In this document: positions 27,804-33,920 of the stretch, in pieces
Position numbering within the stretch: position 1 is the first letter of the stretch
Layout of the letters: each line of letters starts with the position of its first letter
Source: an uncultured Candidatus Altimarinota bacterium
GTDB lineage: Bacteria > Patescibacteriota > Gracilibacteria > BD1-5 > UBA6164
Reading direction: 5' to 3'
DNA: 33,920 nt
Assembly: GCA_937864295.1 (NCBI GenBank)
Contig: CALMJA010000105.1
Location: 1-33,920 of the forward strand
Program-made: the position numbers and the translations under genes
The notes under the pieces: model-generated
Databases searched by the model: none
Told to the model about the DNA's origin: nothing
What the model saw: the letters and a program-made list of their open reading frames with translations, nothing else

Positions 27804-27827
27804 GATTTAAAAAATCCTATTTTTTTA
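27796..27827. terminator. Shared bidirectional terminator
   Basis: The stem AAAATAGGATTT / AAATCCTATTTT around AA, with flanking A and T runs. It contains the stop codons of both convergent genes (27801-27803 plus, 27825-27827 minus). Confidence 0.85.
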
Positions 27828-28859
27828 TATCACAAACTTATCTTTTACAAAAACAAGTTTATCATCTATAAATATTTCTTTTATATCTGGAAATATATCT
27901 ATATGATATCTTTGAACTACACTTTTATGCATTTTAGCTCTATAAATTTGGTGTTTTTTTCACAAACTTAAATGAAATCAAGCAATTCTTTCATAAGCAT
28001 TTACATCTGCAATTGGTTTTTCTCTACTTATACCTGAATTTAATCAAAATCAAAGTTCTCTAAACATAACTTCATTATTTTCACTAAGGGCAATAAAATC
28101 AAGTATTTTTCTAAAATTTTGTGGACATTTTGGATCATCACAAGTTATTATACTTTCATTTATTTTAATTTTAAATGGTTCACTAAATTCTACTTGTAGT
28201 TTTTCATCTGGAAATGCATATACAGTTAACTCTCAATTTACTTTTGAAAAATCACGAGCCTCTGTAAAATTTTCTCAAATAGGAAAATTTCATCATCTAT
28301 TTTTTCATTCGTAATTTCATGTATTTAATTTCATATCTTCAAATCATCATTCAACTTTTAAAGTTGAACCATCATTACATATAAAAGTCATAGTTTTTGC
28401 AGAATCTGAAAGTACTTTTAATTTTGCTCACAATTCTTCATAAAGAGGAGTATTGTACTCTATTGCATCTGCATAATTTTCAACTTGATCATCATAAATA
28501 TAAGCAAGATGTCTATGTTCTAAACATCAAACTCACGCATTATTCAAATTTAATCTTATTCTAAAATCATCCAACATAAAATTTGTAGATTGAACCAATA
28601 TTACAGTTGAATTTTCTTGCAAAGATAATAATTTTGTTTTCAAATCTTCTTTGTTAGCTTGAGAAAAATCTATTACTTCTGATAATGGATGATTTTTTAA
28701 GTTTTGTATATATCATTTTGATAGTTCTCTTGAAATTGGTGATTCCAAATCATAAACTAAAACAATTGGAAAATCTTTATATCTATCATCATATATTTTT
28801 AGATTTTTTTCTAGTATATTCTTTGTAGCTTCAATGTATTTATGCTCTATAGTATTCAT
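27825..28859 (-). CDS. M29-like (aminopeptidase T type) metalloaminopeptidase (344 aa)
   Basis: Resembles the thermophilic aminopeptidase (leucyl aminopeptidase, M29) family, which uses a two-metal site to remove N-terminal residues. Supporting motifs are NFPIGENFTEARD (about residue 200, metal-binding Glu), RELGFGLNSG, YERIAGFHLSLGKKH (His ligand) and YHIDIFPDIK (His-Asp ligand), in the right order. The N-terminal half, with IVLVYDLESPISRELS and LNNAGVGCLEHRHLAYIYDD, fits the family's alpha/beta domain. A short insert (CDDPKCPQNFRKI) has two cysteines. The length is a little below typical (about 400), so substrate range may differ. Intracellular, with no signal peptide. It follows the SSB-like gene on the same strand. 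Confidence 0.75.
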
Positions 28860-28884
28860 AATTTTTATTATTTTTTAAAATGAA

Positions 28885-28913
28885 AAAAATAAAGTTTTTG
28901 AAACTTTATTTTT
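28885..28913 (-). terminator. Terminator after the SSB-like gene
   Basis: The stem AAAAATAAAGTTT / AAACTTTATTTTT around a 3-base loop overlaps the stop codon at 28912-28914 and separates this gene from the aminopeptidase gene. Confidence 0.8.
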
Positions 28914-29193
28914 AAAACGGTATATCTTCAACTGAAATATCCTCTCAAGTAGATTTATTTTGAGATGGTTTAGAAGTATTTTGGCTATTTTCTGGATTCC
29001 ATTCATTTAATGTAAAATAATGAGTTTCTCCATATTGACCTGGTTCTTTTCTTTTGCTCATTACTACATTTACATAACCTTTTTCATTTGCATATTGTTG
29101 TAATTTTTCAACATTAAAGCTTATATTAAAAAATTCTCCAAATTGACCGTTTACTGCCTTGCAAGTTGCTCAATCTATATATGTTTTTGCCAT
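28912..29193 (-). CDS. Mini single-stranded-DNA-binding-like protein (93 aa)
   Basis: A short OB-fold-like protein whose C-terminal tail ends in DIPF after an acidic stretch (GEDISVEDIPF). This is the hallmark peptide by which bacterial SSB recruits repair and replication partners. The first ~65 residues (MAKTYIDGATCKAVNGQFGEFFNISFNVEKLQQYANEKGYVNVVMSKRKEP...HYFTLNEW) give five strands in plausible OB order. The 93-aa length is well below classical SSB (about 150-180). It may be a minimal or accessory SSB; a full-length one may exist elsewhere. It is divergent from rsuA. Confidence 0.7.
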
Positions 29194-29325
29194 AAAATAA
29201 TATTTAAAATTTAATATGCAATATTTTAACAAAAAAAGCTCTAATACCAAATAATTTTTACTTTTTCATTTTAAAAAAAATAAATATAATAATATAAACA
29301 ATATATTTAGCTAAAAAATTAGGTT

Positions 29326-30027
29326 ATGAGGATAGATAAATATCTCTCAAATTTATGATTAACCAGTAGAAAAGATGCACATAAATTATTTAAGGAAAAT
29401 AAAATCTACTTAAATGATAATATATGCAAAAAATCTGATGAAAAAATCAAATTTTGAGACAAAATAAAAATAGAAGCAAATGAAATAATATATAAAGAAA
29501 ATATATATATTATTTTACATAAACCTATAAATTATGTATCAAGTAATGTTGATGAATCTCGTTATAAGTCTTATAAACACTTACTTATTAATTGTCCTTA
29601 TAAAGATATAATTGAAGTCGTATGAAGATTAGATGTTGATACTACTTGATTACTACTTCTCACTAATAATTGAAAACTTATTCATAAACTTATTCATCCT
29701 AAAAAAGATGTTTTTAAAACTTATTATATAGAATCGCTTCATGATATTTCAAAACAAGATTTAGAAAAACTTGAAAATTGAGTAGAAATAGATGATTTTA
29801 TAACTAAAAAAGCTATTACAAATAAAATTTGAGAAAAAAAACTAGAATTATCAATAAGTGAATGAAAATTTCATCAGGTAAAAAAAATGCTTTTAGCTAT
29901 AAATAATGAAGTTATAAAACTTCATAGAATAAGTATTTGAGAGATAAAACTTGGTGACTTAACTGAGTGAAATTGGAGGTATCTAAATGATGATGAAATA
30001 AGTTATTTAGAAAATAAAATAAACTAA
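29326..30027 (+). CDS. rsuA: RsuA-family 16S rRNA pseudouridine synthase (233 aa)
   Basis: Converts a uridine in rRNA (U516 in E. coli 16S for RsuA) to pseudouridine. An S4 RNA-binding domain (MRIDKYLSNLGLTSRKDAHKLF) leads. The catalytic motif is GRLDVDTTGLLLLTNNGKL, where the Asp after RL is catalytic. HPKKDVFKTYYIE and the GKFHQVKKML closing motif complete the fold. Length is typical of RsuA rather than RluB/E, but the exact target position cannot be read from sequence. Several conserved glycines are TGA. It precedes a membrane gene by 24 bases and may be co-transcribed. Confidence 0.93.
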
Positions 30028-30051
30028 AATTTATAATTTAATTTTAAAATT

Positions 30052-31887
30052 ATGTTTGCTATATTTAAGATAGAAAATCTTATAAACAATATAAAAAAAA
30101 TTTGTGATAGATTTCCTATAAGTTTTGTGCTTATTTTGGTAAATTTTGCATTATTTTTTGCTTTAGTTAACTTTGATTTAGAAAAATCAATAGAAAGCTA
30201 CACAATAAGAGGTGTTTTTTCACTTATAATAACTTTTTTCTTCTCTTTATGAGTTTATATAACAAGTGAGAAATATGGGCTCTTAAAATCTAAAAAAACA
30301 CTATTTCAGTTAATACCAATTTGATTTTGAATTATGTTTTTTGCATTTTTTAAAAATGATTTCGAAAGTTTTGAAAATGTAGTATTTTTTATGCTAAGTT
30401 TGGTATGAATTGTTTCTTATATATTTTTTGCACCTTATCTAAAAAAATGTTTTTTATTAAAAAATAAAAACAAAGATTATTATGCTTATTTTTATAAAAT
30501 AAGTCTTGTATTCTTTATGAGTTTTATAGTTTGATGATTACTTTTTTTACTTTGAGCTATAGGTATTTGAGCTACATTTACATTATTTGATTTAGATTGG
30601 AGCTATAATGATGATTTATATGGTAACTGGGCAATTATTGCACTAGCACTTATCACTCCTTTATTTGCACTTACAAAAATCCCTGAAAAAGCTGAAATTG
30701 AAGAAAATACTTTTAAAGAAAATTTATTTTTCAATTTTATATTAAAATACATAGCTATTCCATTTATATTGGTTTATTTTGTTATTTTATATGCTTATAG
30801 TGTAAAAGTACTTTTCAACTTCTCTGATTGGCCAAAAGGTGAAGTAAGTTGGCTAGTAATTGGATTTTCTACATTTTGATATCTTATATATATATTTAGT
30901 TATATATTTGAAGAAACAAATGTAATTATAAAAAAATTTAGAACTCTATTCCCTTTTGTAGTTATTCCTCAAATTTTTATGCTATTTTATGCTATTTATT
31001 TAAGAATTGCTCAATATGATTTAACAACAAATAGATATTTTGTAGTTGTTTTTGGTTTATGGCTTTTAGTTGTATCATTATTTTTGATATTTTCAAAGAA
31101 AAAATTTATATGATCAGTTCCTTTTTTACTTACTGTATTTACAATAATAATTTCTATTTGACCATGGTCAGTTTATAGCTTACCTGAAGCAAGACAAATG
31201 GATAGATTAGAAGATAATTTAGTAAAAGCATGAATCTTGGATATAAAAGAAATTCCTCAAACAATAAAAACTATTAAACCACTTGAAAAATTTGAAGATA
31301 TAGATAAAGATTTATCAAGAGAAATATATAATTGAATAAGTTATTTATGTTATAATAGTAATTGTGAATGAATAAAAGAATTATTTAAATGAAATTATGA
31401 AGATAAAAAAGATATAACTAATTGGGAGGTTGTAGAAAAAGTTACTTCAAACATAAAAGTTAGAACTTACTATGATAATTGAGATTATACTTCTAGTCAT
31501 ATTTATTTATACAATGAAAAATGATGAGTTTTTCCTATTGATATAAATTGATATTCAAAAATCATAAATATTTTAGCTTATACTACAGATACAAATCCAT
31601 TTTATGCAAAAGTTGATGCTGATAAAAAAACTCTAGAAATAATAGAAAATAACATTGTTATTGAAAATATAAATATAGAAAATGTAATAAATAAATTGTA
31701 TGATAGCTATAAAGCTAGTACAACTAATTTAACAAAAGATGAAATGACATTTGAAATAAAATGAGAAAAATATAATTTATTATTAATTTTAGAAAGTATA
31801 AGCATAAAAAATCCTGACTATACTTGAGCTGAAGAATTTAATAATAACTATGCAAATTGATATTTATTATTAAAAAAAATTAAATAA
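30052..31887 (+). CDS. DUF4153-like multipass membrane protein (611 aa)
   Basis: The first ~385 residues contain about ten transmembrane helices. They are followed by the segment IGPWSVYSLPEARQMDRLED, which matches the family's conserved region at the membrane exit ('PW..fsvp...Q..RL'). A soluble, largely beta C-terminal region of about 200 residues follows (KDITNWEVVEKVTSNIKVRTYYDNGDY...), likely extracytoplasmic. The function of the family is unknown. The reading frame passes many TGA glycines; under the standard code only the first 66 residues would remain. It follows rsuA closely. Confidence 0.85.
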
Positions 31888-31905
31888 TTGCTTATTTATA
31901 AGCAA
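31888..31905 (+). repeat. Small perfect inverted repeat
   Basis: TTGCTTAT and ATAAGCAA separated by two bases, directly after the stop of the DUF4153-like gene. No T run follows, so it is more likely an mRNA 3' structure or part of a terminator region than a terminator on its own. Confidence 0.5.
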
Positions 31906-31913
31906 CTTAATGA

Positions 31914-31941
31914 TTGACTTAATATAAAAAATTAGTATGAT
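31914..31941 (+). promoter_or_regulatory. Promoter-like sequence inside a terminator arm
   Basis: TTGACT (31914-31919), a 16-base spacer and TATGAT (31936-31941), 30 bases upstream of the ATG at 31972. The -10 lies in the left arm of the inverted repeat at 31926-31967, so a transcript starting a few bases later would contain only the right arm and could not form the hairpin. Confidence 0.55.
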
Positions 31942-31967
31942 AAATAAAATTTATCATACTAATTTTT
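31926..31967 (+). terminator. Terminator hairpin before the 507-aa gene
   Basis: An about 19-base perfect stem (AAAAATTAGTATGATAAAT and its complement) with a minimal loop. It ends in a T run five bases before the next ATG. It probably stops read-through from the DUF4153-like gene. Confidence 0.8.
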
Positions 31968-31971
31968 GTTT

Positions 31972-33495
31972 ATGACAGTTAAACCAAGTGTTTTTGATGG
32001 TGTAAATGTAACTAGTGAATCTCAAAAAACTGAATTATCAGCAGTTGAAAATCTATCTCAAAAAGAATATTGTGAAAATATAGAAGATTTAAAAAATTCT
32101 GAATTTGTTCCAAAATTAATTTCAATAATAGAGAAAAAAGTTTCATCTATTTTAGAACAATTAAAAATTAATAATAGTATAAATTCAATTTATAAAAAAT
32201 TTATAAATAATTTACCAATTACAAAAGTTGAACTAAAATCAATAGTAGATTTTTTCAAAAATAAAGAAATATATGAAGAAATAGAGAAATTTGTTTTAAA
32301 ATTATTATTTTTATATTGAGAAAAAAATAAAGATTTTGTAGAAAATTATTTAAAAAATCCTGAATGAAATATAACTTCAACTAAATTTATAGAGCATATT
32401 TTATGAGAATTAGAAACATATAAATATGTTATTGATATAGAAGATGAAAGCAGTATAAAGCTAGTATCAAAGACAAAAGAATGAGATTATTATACATATA
32501 AATCAAACTGAAAAACTTGAATTTTTATAGTTTCAGATTGAGAAATATTTATGCTTAAAAAATTATTTGAAGATGTAAATTTATTAAATAATTGATTAAT
32601 TTTTTGTAGAGTAAACAATAAAGATTCTGGTATAACTGAACTTGGTGCTAATTGATTTTCATGATTATTATATGATTTTGATTGAAGTGACTTTAAATTA
32701 ATGGAAAAATTACCTTGAACAATTGATGCTAGAAATACTGAAAAAGAAAATCTTTTTATAACAAGTAGTAATTTGATATGATTTTGACTAACTGAAATTG
32801 CTAAATGGGAAATGGAACCAGGTAAATTATGAGTTGAAGTAACAGAATTATTATGACCTGCATATAACAATATAAGATTTCAATGAAAATTTATAAAAGC
32901 AAGTAGAAAATATTCTGAAAGTGAAGATATTTATGATATATATATAAATAATGATGATTGAATAGAATTAGCATATACAACAAAATCAGATTTATCAATG
33001 TGATTAAGAGATTTATGAGATAATTATTATTTAATTGAAACTACATATTGAAAAAGTATATTAAAATTAGATAATCATAATGTATTTAATGCTGTTGATA
33101 ATAGATTATTAGATATGCAACATACAAATATAGTATCACTTATGAAATGAGATCCTGTTATGATTAATCATAACAATGAAACTTGAATTTATGTATTTGA
33201 AAAAACTACTTGAAAATTAACAAAACTTATAGATGCAACAAATATAAATTTAAACTCTCCAGAAATGGATTGAGATATGATGACTATATCTACTGAATAT
33301 TGAAAAGAAATATTTTTTTATAAAAATTGAAAATTATATGAATTTAGTAAATGATATAGTTTACATACTTGATATATCTATTGATACTTAAAAAAATGAT
33401 TTTTTGGTGAAAAATTTTTCATAAAACCTTCATTTGATTATATGGCAAATTATCTAACAGAAGTTAGAACTCCACTTAGACTGAAAACAAAATAA
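31972..33495 (+). CDS. Large protein of unknown function (507 aa)
   Basis: I do not recognise a family. The first ~150 residues are helical and acidic (ENLSQKEYCENIEDLKNSEFVPKLISIIEKK...). The remainder is beta-rich with recurring short units of the type GDYYTYKSNGKTGIFIVSDGEIF, GIELAYTTKSDL, and GIYVFEKTTGKLTKLID, which are reminiscent of a beta-propeller or a similar repeat fold, but no blade consensus is clear. There is no signal peptide and no clear catalytic residue; the two cysteines (CENI near the start and IFCRV) are far apart. Start ATG 31972; a TTG six bases upstream is less likely. It is a single-gene unit with its own promoter-like sequence. It is full of TGA glycines, so it is native to the code. 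Confidence 0.85.
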
Positions 33496-33518
33496 AAAAT
33501 CCCTTTAGGGATTTTTTA
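33494..33518. terminator. Shared bidirectional terminator
   Basis: The stem AAAAAATCCC / GGGATTTTTT around TTTA overlaps the stop codon of the 507-aa gene and, on the other strand, the stop of the Kazal-domain gene. Confidence 0.88.
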
Positions 33519-33920
33519 TTTTGAATTTTGTTTTTCTATTTCCATTTTTAAAAGTGTAATAGAAAGATAAGCATTATTAATTGAAGTTGGTAATGAAGTA
33601 TCTTGAGGATATTTCATAAGTAATTTATTTATTTCATTTTCCAAAGCACTAACAATTTTAGTATTTATTTTTTGTTTTTTTGAAACTGATAATTTCTCTA
33701 TTTTTTTATTATAATTTTTTAAAATAGTATTTACTTTTGTTTGGTATTTTGTATCTAATGTAGCTTTTATATGATTATAAAAACTTTCATCATTAGAAAT
33801 TCATTCATATCCTCATTCAGAACCTTCTGAAACTCATGATTCTAAATTACATTCTCCAGCATATGCTACTTTTACTTTTCATGCACTACAAGAATTACCA
33901 TAAGTTACTCAATCAACTCA
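33516..33920 (-). CDS. Kazal-type protease-inhibitor-domain protein (5' end outside window)
   Basis: Only the C-terminal 134 residues are in the window. They begin within a Kazal-like domain: GVDGVTYGNSCSAGKVKVAYAGEC, matching the 'C..DGvTY.N.C.a....v.y.GeC' signature of serine protease inhibitors, with two cysteines visible and others presumably upstream. An acidic glycine/serine linker (SGVSEGSEGGYEG) and a long lysine-rich helical tail follow (about 90 residues). The protein is very likely exported, but its signal peptide is not in view. A role in protecting the surface from host or neighbour proteases is possible. Glycines are largely TGA, so it is native to the code. Confidence 0.75.

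Noticed and set aside
32490-32870. 126-aa minus-strand ORF
   Set aside because: It lies inside the plus-strand 507-aa gene and has low-complexity composition typical of antisense frames.
1-33920. tRNA, rRNA, CRISPR arrays, IS elements, prophage
   Set aside because: No tRNA-like GC-rich cloverleaf, no regularly spaced repeats, no transposase, integrase or phage structural motifs were seen on reading both strands.

Overview
The window comes from a very AT-rich bacterium that reads UGA as glycine (translation table 25), so it belongs to the Absconditabacteria (SR1) / Gracilibacteria branch of the candidate phyla radiation. The code is visible directly: TGA stands at invariant glycines of DnaB (Walker A, RPSMGKTA), XthA (NVNGIR, TGDYN, GWRIDYF, GSDHCPV), MraY (GTPTMGG, TDGLDGLAGG, GDVGS), HtpX, UvrC and TatD, while tryptophan is TGG. 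In XthA I count 21 of 23 glycines as TGA. Read with the standard code almost every gene looks broken; read with UGA=Gly, 38 genes fill the window with only short gaps. I see no tRNA, rRNA, CRISPR array, IS element or phage gene. No gene-free stretch exceeds 300 bases; the longest are 779-997, 2309-2520 and 20955-21180.

Layout. 1-2308 (minus): two near-duplicate secreted proteins and a secreted HExxHxxGxxH metalloprotease, with a duplicated promoter/terminator module. 2521-6988 (minus): dnaB, a membrane-anchored TPR protein, dprA and a multipass membrane protein. 7069-11040: small membrane protein, lone chorismate mutase, SLH-domain protein, htpX and a PolA-like protein that stops before the polymerase domain. 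11110-13184: small unknown gene, a foreign-looking 72-aa gene, a flavin/NAD(P) reductase, and a possible phosphorylase-like gene. 13306-16406 (plus): mraY, MFS exporter, SRPBCC protein, RNHCP zinc protein. 16487-17989: a second foreign-looking gene (138 aa), then tilS. 18022-20954 (minus): two large secreted proteins combining 3D and peptidoglycan-binding-like modules. 21181-26634: grpE (minus), a tight xthA / PH-domain / uvrC cluster, a cohesin-like exported protein, tatD. 26648-33920: small unknown genes, M29-like aminopeptidase, mini SSB-like protein, rsuA, DUF4153-like membrane protein, a 507-aa orphan, and a Kazal-domain protein cut by the window edge.

How the genes fit together. Replication and repair (dnaB, xthA, uvrC, truncated polA, SSB-like), DNA uptake (dprA), translation (tilS, rsuA), proteostasis (grpE, htpX) and wall synthesis (mraY) are mixed with many exported proteins: a metalloprotease, mosaic secreted proteins, 3D/peptidoglycan binders, an SLH protein and a Kazal inhibitor. 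That suits a small cell living attached to another bacterium, but this is inference. Genes are mostly short transcription units bounded by AT-rich hairpin terminators, several shared by convergent genes and containing their stop codons.

The strongest oddities are (i) two compositionally foreign, TGA-free genes, each with its own promoter-like sequence, ribosome binding site and terminator; (ii) the metalloprotease paired with a mosaic secreted protein whose core resembles an OB-fold/TIMP-like domain; (iii) a PolA that ends in the middle of its 3'-5' exonuclease domain; and (iv) an orphan chorismate mutase with nearly all catalytic residues.
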